64,000 nucleotides of DNA from G963677185 sp963677185 (GTDB taxonomy: Bacteria; Bacillota; Syntrophomonadia; Syntrophomonadales; Syntrophomonadaceae), in NCBI GenBank assembly GCA_963677185.1, contig OY781889.1:2108001-2172000 (forward strand), given 5' to 3'. Shown here piece after piece: positions 35,618-45,407 of this stretch (positions within the stretch are counted from its first letter, which is position 1; each line of letters opens with the position of its first letter). The notes beneath the pieces were generated by a model, which searched no databases, was not told the DNA's origin, and saw nothing but the letters and a program-made list of their open reading frames with translations. The translations under genes and the position numbers were made by a program.

Positions 35618-36598
35618 TTACTGCAAATAAAATGCCTGGCTGCCGGTGCTGAAAACTTTGATGCTGCGGCTTCCATCGCCCAGCATGGTCCGGAATTCAG
35701 TCAGCGACGGACTGACTTGAGTCTGCTGGCGATTGATGTTGTTATCAGGAACGAGAGCGTCTGAAGTGGCAGGAACGGTGTTCTGCGGAACGGTTTTCCA
35801 CTGCAGGCTTCCTTCAGGTCCCTTGTTGGCATTGTGGCTGAAGCTGGACACCATTGCGCCAGTGGTGGGCGGCAGGAATACCGTCACATCAGAGCTGCCA
35901 TCTATGGTCAGGTTGCTCCCAGGTCCGCTGCCGGTATAACGGATAGAACCTGAAGTGCCTTCGATTTCCACGGTGATGCCTTCCGGGATCACCAGGCTGT
36001 ATCCGGTTTCATAAGTAGTTGCGGTCATATGATTGTAGACGGGCGGTGAAGACAGATCGATTTGGAGCATATTGCCGTTTATACGGCTTGAAAAGCTCTG
36101 CTGTTCTTCCTGAACCTGAATTGCCGCATCCCGGTTGGGAGCTTCTACGACAGCTGTGCCAGTTATCGTGCAGCTTTTGACGGCCGCAGTGCGAATATCC
36201 GCATTGCAGCGATCCGCTTTGATGACGATCCGGTCGACCCCTTCCGCCACCGGAATATCCTGGCCAGCCATGGGAAGCGTATAAGACCTGGAGTTCATCT
36301 GCTCCTGAATAACACCAGCCAGGCCGAATTCACTGAATACCTGTAAAGCCAGGCCGCTCACAACAATGAAAAGAATGAGCAAAATACTTATAAAATCGTA
36401 TTTCATAGGAATCTCGCCGTTTTTCCGGGTATAGAACTGGGCCAGGAGTTCGATGCCGAGGACGATGAAGATTAGCGGCCACCATTTAGTAATTAGTTCA
36501 GCGGCTTTGATCTGGTTCAACATGGAGTAAACCAGGCCGGTGCCCAGCACCAGCAGTGTCATACCCAGTGAAATAGTTCCTACCCGCCATTGTCTCAT
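35618..36598 (-). CDS. LiaF-like membrane protein (toast-rack-type C-terminal domain)
   Basis: 326 residues. Three hydrophobic segments in the first 95 residues (TISLGMTLLVLGTGLVYSML, WWPLIFIVLGIELLAQF, ISILLILFIVVSGLALQVF). The WWPLIFIVLGIE helix is typical of LiaI/LiaF-type proteins. An extracytoplasmic beta-rich domain with ITVEIEGTSGSIRYTGSG and NLTIDGSSDVTV resembles DUF4097 adhesin-like repeats. It overlaps the preceding gene by 4 nt and ends the sigma-factor operon. Likely part of an envelope stress response. Confidence 0.7.
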   Translation of the reverse strand: MRQWRVGTISLGMTLLVLGTGLVYSMLNQIKAAELITKWWPLIFIVLGIELLAQFYTRKNGEIPMKYDFISILLILFIVVSGLALQVFSEFGLAGVIQEQMNSRSYTLPMAGQDIPVAEGVDRIVIKADRCNADIRTAAVKSCTITGTAVVEAPNRDAAIQVQEEQQSFSSRINGNMLQIDLSSPPVYNHMTATTYETGYSLVIPEGITVEIEGTSGSIRYTGSGPGSNLTIDGSSDVTVFLPPTTGAMVSSFSHNANKGPEGSLQWKTVPQNTVPATSDALVPDNNINRQQTQVSPSLTEFRTMLGDGSRSIKVFSTGSQAFYLQ

Positions 36599-37392
36599 GA
36601 TAGCGCCTCCTCTTTGCTCGTTTCGTCTGCATGGTTCCGAGTTCCCAGCACCAGCTTGATCCCGCCGGCTATTAACACCAGGGCGACAAAGCCGGTTTCA
36701 ATATTGTTGACTGCAGCCTGGCTGAGGAACTGCATGACCACCGGGCCGGCAATTTTAACCGTTATTATCATAACGCCTACAATAATTAGCCCCCAGCCAA
36801 TCCATTTCGGACGTTTTAGAAGCCAGCTGGAAATATCAAAAGAATCAGGCTTGATAAAGGCCCCGTTGCGTTCGATGATATGATAGGCTTCAAAAACACT
36901 GTAAAACCATATTACCGGAATTACGAACCCTACCAGCGGCACTTTCAGCCATCCTGTCAAAGTCAGGGACGCAAAGAACATGGCCATCAGAAAGGCGCCT
37001 TGTTTCAGCCTGCCCATGTACATGTGGCCGGCTCCCGGTATCAAGGACAGGGCCAGGGTAATGATCTTGCGATTCTCTTTTTCAATGTACTTGATGTTGT
37101 TCAGCTTATCGATATCGTCAGGACCTTCGGGATCCTCAACCATGCGGCGGAGGCGGTCGGTCATATTAAGGGCGTCGGCCAGGGAAACGAACCAGACCAG
37201 TGGCAATATGAACAGCAGCATGGCCAGGATCTGTTCGCTGTTGGCCAGCATCGCCAGGGCACTGGCTCCTAAAATCGGCCCGAAAAACAGGACGAAGAAC
37301 AGTATCGCACGCTGATTCAATCCCAGATATAATTGCCCAAGTCCTGGACAAAGCGACAGGCAGAAGGCTAGAAACTTGCTTTTCTTTTTCAC
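36595..37392 (-). CDS. Membrane protein with two TM2-like repeats
   Basis: 265 residues with about six spans. The signature of TM2-type hairpins appears twice: LCPGLGQLYLGLNQRAILF near residue 14 and LIPGAGHMYMGRLKQGAFL near residue 118, so the protein looks internally duplicated. It starts in a 4-nt overlap with the anti-sigma gene and ends in a 4-nt overlap with the LiaF-like gene, so the four genes are translationally coupled. Role unknown. Confidence 0.7.
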   Translation of the reverse strand: MKKKSKFLAFCLSLCPGLGQLYLGLNQRAILFFVLFFGPILGASALAMLANSEQILAMLLFILPLVWFVSLADALNMTDRLRRMVEDPEGPDDIDKLNNIKYIEKENRKIITLALSLIPGAGHMYMGRLKQGAFLMAMFFASLTLTGWLKVPLVGFVIPVIWFYSVFEAYHIIERNGAFIKPDSFDISSWLLKRPKWIGWGLIIVGVMIITVKIAGPVVMQFLSQAAVNNIETGFVALVLIAGGIKLVLGTRNHADETSKEEALS

Positions 37393-37919
37393 GGGTTAAC
37401 CTCCTTCAGGCTTTCAGATTTAATATTTAAAAGGTTCAAATACCTCTGGTTGGTTAGATCAAGACTGGTGCTGTATTCATCAATCAGCATCTTTTCACGT
37501 TCGGCCAGTATTGAGAAAGGACTTTCAAACAAGTCCTGGTTTTGGACGTTGCCGGCTGCCGCGCTGCTCAAGCTGCTAAAAACCCCGTTACTGGCCAGAA
37601 AAAGGGTGACTGCCGCCGCCGAAGCATAGGCGGTGAGCAGGTTAGCCCGCTTGCGGCGATGGGATATGCTGGGTGCTGTCACTGATGTCGTGGCAGGGAA
37701 GTGTTTGACTGCAGCGGCCAGGCCGGTGCTAAAATCTGCTGGAACGAACATTGCGGCCTCCGCTATTTCAACCTCGTCCACCATTTCAAGAAATACAGCC
37801 AGACAGTCGTCGCATTCCAGCAGGTGGTCTTCAAGAATCAAAGACTCGGCGGCCCCGGTCAGGCCTTTTTTATATGCGGAGAATTCGTCGCGGCTAAAAT
37901 GCTTCATAATCTGACTCAC
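37389..37919 (-). CDS. Zinc-finger (zf-HC2) anti-sigma factor
   Basis: 176 residues. The N-terminal zinc-binding anti-sigma motif is His-x3-Cys-x2-Cys (DHLLECDDCLAVF). A single membrane span lies at about 98-115 (LLTAYASAAAVTLFLAS). The C-terminal part would be outside. It overlaps the sigma factor gene by 26 nt, as expected for a cognate pair: the anti-sigma holds the sigma factor at the membrane until a signal releases it. Confidence 0.85.
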   Translation of the reverse strand: MSQIMKHFSRDEFSAYKKGLTGAAESLILEDHLLECDDCLAVFLEMVDEVEIAEAAMFVPADFSTGLAAAVKHFPATTSVTAPSISHRRKRANLLTAYASAAAVTLFLASNGVFSSLSSAAAGNVQNQDLFESPFSILAEREKMLIDEYSTSLDLTNQRYLNLLNIKSESLKEVNP

Positions 37920-38454
37920 CCCATTTCTGTCTGAATAAATGCCGGGCCCGGTAGAGCCGGGACTCGATGGCTCTCACGCCCAGGCCCTCCTGGGCTGCGA
38001 TGTCCTGATAGGACATTTCCTTGAAATAATAATCCTGCAATACCCTTCGGTAATTTTCGGGAAGGGCGGCTATGGCTTTCTTAACCTGGTTTCGCTTTTC
38101 GCCCCTTATAAGTGATGCTTCCGGGTCATCGCGTCCTCCGGGGCTTTGAAAGGGCGCTTCCTGGTCAGAGAGGAGTTCGTTTTCGCTACGGGCCGCATGC
38201 CGCCTTTTCCAGTCGATGGATTTATTAACGGCTATTTTGCCTATCCAGGCCTTCAGGTTATTGGCCTGGTAAGAAGGCAGTGAACGATATACTTGCATCA
38301 TTGTATCCTGCGCTATATCCTGGGCATCCTGCGGGTTGGAGACAAAGTTAAGGATTATAGCGAAAATGTAAGCTTCATAGCGGCGAACGATCTCGGCGAA
38401 AGCTTCCGGGTCGCCTCTCAGACAGCGCTCGACCCATAAATCTTCGCTGGCGAC
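37894..38454 (-). CDS. ECF RNA polymerase sigma factor (start codon unclear)
   Basis: Sigma-70 family ECF factor of about 186 residues. Region 2 reads DPEAFAEIVRRYEAYIF and DAQDIAQDTMMQVYRSL; region 4 reads ALPENYRRVLQDYYFKEMSYQDIAAQEGLGVRAIESRLYRAR in the usual place. The first ATG in frame (38301) would remove most of region 2. A strong AAGGAGGGG lies at 38461-38469, but the codons after it are ATT (38460) and GTC (38454), neither a normal start. I place the start at 38454 because the spacing fits. It leads the operon with its anti-sigma factor. Confidence 0.8.
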   Translation of the reverse strand, partial: VASEDLWVERCLRGDPEAFAEIVRRYEAYIFAIILNFVSNPQDAQDIAQDTMMQVYRSLPSYQANNLKAWIGKIAVNKSIDWKRRHAARSENELLSDQEAPFQSPGGRDDPEASLIRGEKRNQVKKAIAALPENYRRVLQDYYFKEMSYQDIAAQEGLGVRAIESRLYRARHLFRQKWGESDYEAF

Positions 38455-38531
38455 TTTAATCCCCTCCTTCCCGCTTTGATAATAATAACGATATGTATTC
38501 CATTTACCCTGCAGCTATTCCTTTGTAAATA

Positions 38532-38578
38532 CAAAAAAAGAAAACCACGCAACAAGGCTTCTGCCTTATGCGTGGTTT
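38532..38578 (-). terminator. Terminator of the DUF2179 gene
   Basis: On the minus strand AAACCACGCA (38578-38569) pairs with TGCGTGGTTT (38551-38542), with AAGGC/GCCTT inside, followed by TCTTTTTTT. Confidence 0.85.
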
Positions 38579-38600
38579 CCGTGCATGACATGATAAAATG

Positions 38601-39191
38601 CTACGAAATAAGCGCTGCCCGAGGATTGATGCTGCCCACTTTCCCGTATGTTTTACTGACATCTTTCACCGCCATGTTGAGGCGGCCCTCGGTTTTCAAC
38701 ATTTCATGCAAATCATTAAGCTCACGGCGAGGTACGACCACGGTAATAACCATGCGTTCGCGCCCTTCAGCCCCTAAACCCATAAAACTGGTGGCGGAAT
38801 AGCCCTGCTCCCGCAGGCGCTCGGCCAATTCGGCTCCGTCTTCAGGGTGTTTGTATATGCTGACTTCCATCATGCCGAGGGCCAGGCGTCCTTCAATGTG
38901 GTTGCCCAGCCAGACGCCGCTAATGCGCCCCAGGGCAAACACCAGAACGCAGGCCAGGCCCGATGAAGTGCTGAGCATTCTTAATGCATAGGCGCAGACC
39001 AGGGCATCGATGAAAGTGGTCATATACAGAGGCTTAACCAGTCTTTTGTTCAAAAAAATAGACTTCAGGTTGCTTATGGTGGTACTCGTCGCATTAAGCA
39101 GGAATACTACCAACAGGTATTCAACCGGCTGAAGGCTGTTTTTTATTAAATTGCATAGCTCTGCCCAATTTTGGGATAAAAGTATTAACAT
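38601..39191 (-). CDS. DUF2179/DUF5698 (UPF0316) membrane protein
   Basis: 196 residues. An N-terminal region with three or four spans (VEYLLVVFLLNATSTTISNL and IDALVCAYALRML) is followed by a C-terminal soluble DUF2179 domain of about 90 residues (LREQGYSATSFMGLGAEGRER then ITVVVPRRELNDL). The family is widespread in Firmicutes; no biochemical role is established. GGAGG precedes the ATG. Confidence 0.8.
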   Translation of the reverse strand: MLILLSQNWAELCNLIKNSLQPVEYLLVVFLLNATSTTISNLKSIFLNKRLVKPLYMTTFIDALVCAYALRMLSTSSGLACVLVFALGRISGVWLGNHIEGRLALGMMEVSIYKHPEDGAELAERLREQGYSATSFMGLGAEGRERMVITVVVPRRELNDLHEMLKTEGRLNMAVKDVSKTYGKVGSINPRAALIS

Positions 39192-39510
39192 ATTAGACCT
39201 CCTTTGGAAAAACGGGGTTGTGGGATGTTATTGTGACGGTAAAAAGGGGGATAAAGTTCCGATATTAGATTAAATAGGCCATAAAATGGACTTATACGGA
39301 GTTAACTGCCGCATAACCACGTATTGCCGAGCATTTTTGGCGAGAGCTCCGGACGGGGACAAATATTGAAGAATAAGTGCTGATTTTGGGCTGAACCGAA
39401 AGGATGTTCCGGTTATTTCGACCCGGACTGTCCCTGCTATTTGGAAACCCTGGAAATACCGGCCGGGCGTTGGTATAATATAGCCAAAAGCCGGGAAAGA
39501 AGGGATAGTT
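39192..39510. other. Intergenic region with a degenerate GGGGACA element
   Basis: Divergent gap. GGGGACA at 39355-39361 and TGTCCC at 39429-39434 are imperfect inverted ends around AACCG/CGGTT, like the REP-like elements at 20.4-21.0 kb. GGTATAATATAG at 39471-39482 is a good -10 for the downstream kinase gene. Confidence 0.4.
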
Positions 39511-41013
39511 ATGTTGAAAGATATGGATCTGAACAAGCATATCGAAAAACAGGAATTCAAAGCCCGCATGGAGGAGCTCGAACCCCGCCTGGCTGAACTG
39601 CAGCGCCGCATAAAGGACGCTGGCATTCCGGTAATAATTGTTTTCGAAGGCTGGGAGGCATCGGGAAAAGGGACTTTTATTAATGAACTGATAATGCCGC
39701 TGGACCCGCGCGGATTCAACGTGTATAGCATTCATGAAGCCAGCGAGGATGAGGTTTTCCGGCCGTTGATGTGGCCTTTTTGGACAAGGACTCCAGCCCG
39801 GGGGCGGATAGCCATATTTGATCGGAGCTGGTACAACCGCACTGTAAGGGAATATGGACGCAAATCCGGAGTTGCGGATGGATTGGCCCGGCATATCGAA
39901 AGCGTCAACGATTTTGAAGAAGAACTGTCGTTAGATGGCACTCTCATCATTAAATTCTTTCTGCATATCAGCCAGAAGGAGCAGAAGCGCCGCCTGCGCA
40001 AGCTGGAATCGGATCCGGCCAGTGCCTGGCGAGTGAAGGATTCTGATTGGTATGAAAACCAGCACTACGAAAAGCTTTTGGAAAGAACCCAGAGAATGTA
40101 TGAAGCAACTGATACGGACATTGCACCCTGGTGCATCGTGGAGGCTGAAGACCGTCGCTTCGCCCGGCTGAAAATATTTCTTACAGTTATAGAACGCATG
40201 GAGGAAAGGCTGGCCAGCCAGGGCGCATCAAGCAGAAGAAGTGCGGATGCGGCCGTATCGGCAAATGCTGGCGCCGGTGAGGCGGACGTAAAGGTTCGTT
40301 CTTCAGTGCTTGACCATGTGGATATGAGCTCGAGCATTGACGATCAGCATTATGATCGGGAGCTTAAGCAGCTGCAAAAGAAGCTCCGCAGCTATGAATA
40401 CCGGATTTACAAGGAGCGCATTCCGGTCTTAATTCTTTTTGAGGGCTGGGATGCAGCCGGCAAGGGTGGAGCTATACGCCGGCTTACTGCCAACCTGGAC
40501 CCGCGCGGCTACGAGGTCATACCTGTATCGGCACCCTCTGAAGCTGAAAGAACCCATCATTACCTGTGGCGTTTCTGGCAGCGCATACCCAAGGCCGGAC
40601 ATATAAGCATATTTGACCGCACCTGGTACGGGCGGGTCCTGGTGGAGAGGGTGGAAGGCTTTTGCCGCCCGGATGAATGGCAGAGAGCCTACCCGGAGAT
40701 CAATTCCATGGAAAAGCAGATTGTGGAGTTCGGAGCTGTGCTGGTTAAATTCTGGCTGCAGGTGGACAAGGACGAACAATTGAAGCGCTTCGAAGAACGC
40801 CAGGGCAATCCGGAAAAGCAATGGAAGATTACTGATGAAGATTGGCGCAATAGGGATAAATGGGAAGGATACTGGGCAGCGGCTGATGAAATGCTTCTGC
40901 GCACCAGCACCAGCTTTGCTCCCTGGACCGTTGTGGAAGCAAATGACAAGCGCTTCGCCCGGATAAAGGTGCTGAGAACGGTGCTTGAAGCCCTGGAAAA
41001 GAAATTGTTCTAA
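39511..41013 (+). CDS. pap: Polyphosphate:AMP phosphotransferase (two-domain PPK2)
   Basis: 500 residues made of two PPK2 domains. The first (about 10-235) has FEGWEASGKGTFINEL and IAIFDRSWYNRTV; the second (about 280-500) has FEGWDAAGKGGAIRRLT and ISIFDRTWYGRVLVERV. Each pair is the P-loop plus the lid/Walker B region. Two-domain members phosphorylate AMP to ADP with polyphosphate, an energy-saving route in anaerobes. No ppk1 is nearby. Confidence 0.92.
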   Translation: MLKDMDLNKHIEKQEFKARMEELEPRLAELQRRIKDAGIPVIIVFEGWEASGKGTFINELIMPLDPRGFNVYSIHEASEDEVFRPLMWPFWTRTPARGRIAIFDRSWYNRTVREYGRKSGVADGLARHIESVNDFEEELSLDGTLIIKFFLHISQKEQKRRLRKLESDPASAWRVKDSDWYENQHYEKLLERTQRMYEATDTDIAPWCIVEAEDRRFARLKIFLTVIERMEERLASQGASSRRSADAAVSANAGAGEADVKVRSSVLDHVDMSSSIDDQHYDRELKQLQKKLRSYEYRIYKERIPVLILFEGWDAAGKGGAIRRLTANLDPRGYEVIPVSAPSEAERTHHYLWRFWQRIPKAGHISIFDRTWYGRVLVERVEGFCRPDEWQRAYPEINSMEKQIVEFGAVLVKFWLQVDKDEQLKRFEERQGNPEKQWKITDEDWRNRDKWEGYWAAADEMLLRTSTSFAPWTVVEANDKRFARIKVLRTVLEALEKKLF

Positions 41014-41059
41014 ATCAGACGCAAAACGCAGCAATAACTATGCAAATAATGGAGGCATT

Positions 41060-44000
41060 ATGTCAAACATACTGGGTATCGACGCGGGTTCAGTTGCCAT
41101 ATCTCTCGCCCTGCTGGATGACAGCGGAAGGCTGGTTTATAGAGATTATCGTTTTCATCATGGAGCCATAAAAGCCACCCTTTTAGAAATGCTCACCAGG
41201 ATTGATATAAGCCAGACCGGCGGAGTTGCCATGACCGCCTCTGGTCCTGATCTCCTGACCAATATTGAACGCTATGATCAGCAGATTGCAGTAATCACAG
41301 GGGTTCGCCATTATCACGTTGAAGTGGGCAGCATACTGTTCGTGGGAGGAGAGAACTTCGGCCTTATCACTTTCAATGAGAGTGGCAAGTACGAACGTTA
41401 TCGTTCCAGTTCCTCTTGTGCGGCCGGGACCGGAAGCTTTCTAGATCAACAGGCCAGCCGGCTTAATCTTAAAAGCATTGAAGTATTGAGTTCGGTGGCC
41501 TTCTGCAATCAGGACAGTGTGCCCCGGATCGCCACCCGCTGTTCCGTGTTCGCCAAAACCGACCTGATTCACGCTCAACAAGAAGGCTATTCCATCGGGC
41601 AGATCAGCGACGGTTTGTGCGCCGGGTTGGCCAGAAACGTCATCAGCACCTTGATGCCCGGCCAGGAGGTGCGCCAGCCCATGATCCTGGCGGGCGGAGT
41701 ATCTATGAACCAGGCGGTGGTCAAGCACCTTGCCAGCCAATTGCAGACCAATCCGGTTCTGGGAGAATACAGTCATTTGTATGGAGCTATTGGAGCTGCC
41801 CTGCTTCACCAGGAAGAGGTGTCGGTTCCGCCTCTAGATGCCAGCCGCTGGAATGATTTGTTTATTGACGATGATCGGGAGCGCCCCTTCGGCTATCCTC
41901 CTCTTCAATTTAACCTGTCCAGCTACCCGGAATTTGAAAGCCTTGACAGCAGCGTTTTCCATCCGTCCAATGGCTTGCACCCTGTAGAAGTGGATATATT
42001 TGAATCATTTACTTCCGACCAGTCCGTTTACCTGGGTATCGACATTGGTTCGACCAGTACCAAGGCCGTCATAATCACTGAAGAAAGACAGGTAATGGCC
42101 GGTTTATATACTCGCACTTCAGGCCAGCCGCTTAAAGCCGTGCAAACGCTTTTCGAAAGCCTGGAAGACCTGGAGAAGCGTTTCGATACCAAACTGCGAT
42201 TTAAGGGAGTTGGAACCACCGGTTCCGGTCGGCGATTCATCGGCAGCATCATCAATGCCGACCTGGTGATCGACGAGATAACCGCACACGCCCGGGCAGC
42301 TTATGAGCTGGACCCTGAGGTTGACACCATAATCGAAATCGGGGGACAGGATGCCAAATTCACTACCATGCAGCAGGGTATGGTCACCTTCTCGGTGATG
42401 AACAACGTTTGCGCTGCCGGAACCGGGAGCTTCATCGAAGAACAGGCAACCCGGCTGGGCCTGACGCTGTCCGAATGTTCGGAACGAGGTATGGGCGCTT
42501 CGGCGCCTATGTCCAGCGATCGCTGCACTGTGTTCATGGAGAGGGATGTTAACCATCATCTGAGTGAAGGCTATTCTGTGGATGAAGTAATGGCCAGCGT
42601 TCTTCATTCGGTCAGGGAGAACTATCTGTCCAAAGTGGCGGTTGAAGCGCGCATGGGAGATAAAATATGCTTTCAAGGGGCAACGGCTCGCAATCCCGCA
42701 CTGATAGCTGCGTTTGAACAGAGGCTGGGCAAGGCGATCTTTGTGTCCCGCTTTTGCCACCTTACCGGAGCTCTGGGAGCGGCACTTATCCTGGCCGAAA
42801 CAGGCTCGGGGCAGTCGATATTCAGAGGATTGTCATTGCACCGGGAAAACATTCCGGTGGAAAATGAAATCTGCGAACTATGCCAGAACAACTGTAAAAT
42901 CAATAAAGTGACCGTGCAGGGAGAGACCGTGGCCTTTGGTTTCCTGTGCGGCCGGGATTATGATACCCAGAAATATGTAGGGCCTGACCGGGAACGCTAC
43001 AATATAGTTAAAGAATGGGAACAAGCATTCAAGAGTGGGCATAAGACCTCACGCAGCCGGAGAAAGCTCAAGATAGGGATACCCGCCGCTCTGTATTTGG
43101 CCGAAGAGATGCCACTATGGAAGCACTTTTTCCATATGCTGGGCTTCGAAACCATCTCCAGCGAAAAGTATAAAGGTGCGGTCAAAAGCGGAAGGTTGCT
43201 GGCCGGGTCTGATTTTTGCGCGCCCATGAATGCTTTCTACGGGCATGTTAAATACCTGGCAGGCCGCTGTGATTATCTCTTTTTGCCCCTGTCGCTGGAG
43301 GGCGAGGAAAGACAGAAGGATATCATTCGGCATTATTGCTATTGCACCCAGTATGCGGTGCCGATTGCAGCCGGGTTGAAAGAAGGGGCGATCAAGCAAA
43401 AAACCTTGATGCCCTTGATCGAACATGGTTCATTTCAGACCATGATTGAGCTGTTCAAGGTTCTGCGCCCGGCACTGGACCTTGGCTACTGGGAGATCTA
43501 CAATGCATATGCGGCCGCCCTGGATTTCTATTCCGAATGCCAGGGCAGGGCAGGGCGCATATTTGATCGCGAATCAGCTCCAATATCAGATATTAGTGTC
43601 GCGTTGCTGGGGAGGCCGTATATTGTTCTGCAAAACAGCATGAACAAGCAAATCCCGGATATCCTGGATAAGCTCGACATAAAGGCGTTTTATGAACAAA
43701 TGCTGCCGCTGGAAGGCTTTGATTGCAACGAAATTGAACCGCTGCTCAAGCGCATACACTGGCATTATGTTGTGAAAAGCCTGCAGGCTGCGCTTTTTGT
43801 GGCCCGGGCAGACAACCTGTATCCGATTTATATAACCTCGTTTAAGTGCAGCCCGGATTCTTTCGCCCTGGAATATTTTAAAAGAATTATGGAACAGTAT
43901 GGCAAGCCGTACCTGATACTGGAGTTGGACGAACACGATTCCAGCGTGGGCTATGAAACCCGCATCGAAGCGGCAGTGCGCTCTTTCCGCAACCATGCCG

Positions 44001-45247
44001 GTAATAAATATGTGCGGCAGCCTGCCATGAGAATTTTGCCAGTGAATGCGGAAACCACCAGCCGGATGGGTGCCAAAACTCTACTTTTACCGTGCCTGGA
44101 CCCGATTTGCTCCCAGCTGATGGAAGCGGTTCTGATTCGTGAAGGAATTGACGCCCGCATGGTGCCCCTTACCGAAAACGCCATTCAAAAAGGGCCGCGC
44201 AGCAATACCGGGCAGTGCCTGCCAGTAAACATCATTATACAGAGCTGCATAGACTATGTGGAACAAAATCAACTGGAACCTGATATGACCATGATATGGA
44301 TGATGGACAGCCATATTGCCTGCAATATACGCATGTATCCGCAATTTATTAAAAGTTTGCTGGAATCTTACGGGCAGGGGATGGAAAATGTCGAGGTGTA
44401 TATGGGCAATCTGGGCATGGAAGAAATTTCGGTGCAGGTATGTATAGAAGCCTATTTTGCATATATGTTCGGGGGAATGCTGCGTAAAATGGGATGCAAA
44501 ATCCGGCCTTACGAGCGTGAACCCGGTCTTGTCGACAAGGTGATCAGCCAGTCTATGCGGATCATATACAATACTTTCCTGGGCGGGCGCAACAAGGCTG
44601 ATGACCTGGCCAGGGTAGTCAAGCTATTCCGCAACATCGAGACTGTTCCAGGGCAGCGCCCTAAAGTAGCTATTTTCGGTGACATGTACGCCCGTGACAA
44701 CGATCTGTTCAATCAGTCGCTGATCCATTGCATTGAAGAGTATGGCGGAGAGGTTATTACTACTCCGTTCAGCGACTATACGAAGATAATTATCAATCCC
44801 ATGACCCGCCGCTGGGTACTGGAAGGCGAGTTCAAGGACGCTTTTGTCGCCAAATCAATGATGGCGGTGGTCGGCCAGCTGGAACGCAGTTATTACCGAT
44901 TGTTCAACGAGATCCTGGACGAGCCCGCGGTGCGCAGTGATACCAATTACGACGGAATCCGCAGCCGTTTTCATATTCGCTCCCAGCACGGAGGCGAAGC
45001 AGCCGACAACCTGCACAAGATTGAAGCCTTGATGCGGCATTATCCAGATATATCGTTATTTGTACAGACCAATCCAGCGTTTTGCTGTGCAGGAATGGTT
45101 ACCGAAGCCATGATTGAAAACATTGAAAGCTACACCGGGGTTCCAGTAGTGACCCTGAATTACGACGGCACTGGCAAGAACATCAACGATAGGATCCGTC
45201 CGTATATTCGTTATGCCAGCCAGGGCAAGCCCGGGGTGCAGCTTTAA
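41060..45247 (+). CDS. Giant 2-hydroxyacyl-CoA dehydratase activase (tandem BadF/BadG, DUF2229, HgdB-like)
   Basis: 1395 residues from ATG 41060 (GGAGG upstream; the frame opens at 40985 inside the previous gene). Two ASKHA ATPase units: ILGIDAGSVAISLALL with CAAGTGSFLDQQASRL, and LGIDIGSTSTKAVIITEE with CAAGTGSFIEEQATRLGL. A CxxC pair (CELCQNNC) follows, then a DUF2229 domain (KIGIPAALYLAEEM) and a long C-terminal region with many Cys and FGDMYARDNDLF. Activases use ATP to push one electron into 2-hydroxyacyl-CoA dehydratases or benzoyl-CoA-type reductases. No separate dehydratase genes are adjacent, so its client is unknown. Confidence 0.9.
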   Translation: MSNILGIDAGSVAISLALLDDSGRLVYRDYRFHHGAIKATLLEMLTRIDISQTGGVAMTASGPDLLTNIERYDQQIAVITGVRHYHVEVGSILFVGGENFGLITFNESGKYERYRSSSSCAAGTGSFLDQQASRLNLKSIEVLSSVAFCNQDSVPRIATRCSVFAKTDLIHAQQEGYSIGQISDGLCAGLARNVISTLMPGQEVRQPMILAGGVSMNQAVVKHLASQLQTNPVLGEYSHLYGAIGAALLHQEEVSVPPLDASRWNDLFIDDDRERPFGYPPLQFNLSSYPEFESLDSSVFHPSNGLHPVEVDIFESFTSDQSVYLGIDIGSTSTKAVIITEERQVMAGLYTRTSGQPLKAVQTLFESLEDLEKRFDTKLRFKGVGTTGSGRRFIGSIINADLVIDEITAHARAAYELDPEVDTIIEIGGQDAKFTTMQQGMVTFSVMNNVCAAGTGSFIEEQATRLGLTLSECSERGMGASAPMSSDRCTVFMERDVNHHLSEGYSVDEVMASVLHSVRENYLSKVAVEARMGDKICFQGATARNPALIAAFEQRLGKAIFVSRFCHLTGALGAALILAETGSGQSIFRGLSLHRENIPVENEICELCQNNCKINKVTVQGETVAFGFLCGRDYDTQKYVGPDRERYNIVKEWEQAFKSGHKTSRSRRKLKIGIPAALYLAEEMPLWKHFFHMLGFETISSEKYKGAVKSGRLLAGSDFCAPMNAFYGHVKYLAGRCDYLFLPLSLEGEERQKDIIRHYCYCTQYAVPIAAGLKEGAIKQKTLMPLIEHGSFQTMIELFKVLRPALDLGYWEIYNAYAAALDFYSECQGRAGRIFDRESAPISDISVALLGRPYIVLQNSMNKQIPDILDKLDIKAFYEQMLPLEGFDCNEIEPLLKRIHWHYVVKSLQAALFVARADNLYPIYITSFKCSPDSFALEYFKRIMEQYGKPYLILELDEHDSSVGYETRIEAAVRSFRNHAGNKYVRQPAMRILPVNAETTSRMGAKTLLLPCLDPICSQLMEAVLIREGIDARMVPLTENAIQKGPRSNTGQCLPVNIIIQSCIDYVEQNQLEPDMTMIWMMDSHIACNIRMYPQFIKSLLESYGQGMENVEVYMGNLGMEEISVQVCIEAYFAYMFGGMLRKMGCKIRPYEREPGLVDKVISQSMRIIYNTFLGGRNKADDLARVVKLFRNIETVPGQRPKVAIFGDMYARDNDLFNQSLIHCIEEYGGEVITTPFSDYTKIIINPMTRRWVLEGEFKDAFVAKSMMAVVGQLERSYYRLFNEILDEPAVRSDTNYDGIRSRFHIRSQHGGEAADNLHKIEALMRHYPDISLFVQTNPAFCCAGMVTEAMIENIESYTGVPVVTLNYDGTGKNINDRIRPYIRYASQGKPGVQL

Positions 45248-45407
45248 TCAGCCTGCGTCCTGACCGCATAATATGTCAGCGCTTTATTATTATTCCGTGA
45301 TGATGCCGTCATGGCGGGAAGGTTGTGATGGGGTTATTATATAGACAGGGAAAGAAAGACACGGTACATACAAAATATCTACTGTGCAACACATTAAAAT
45401 AGATTTC

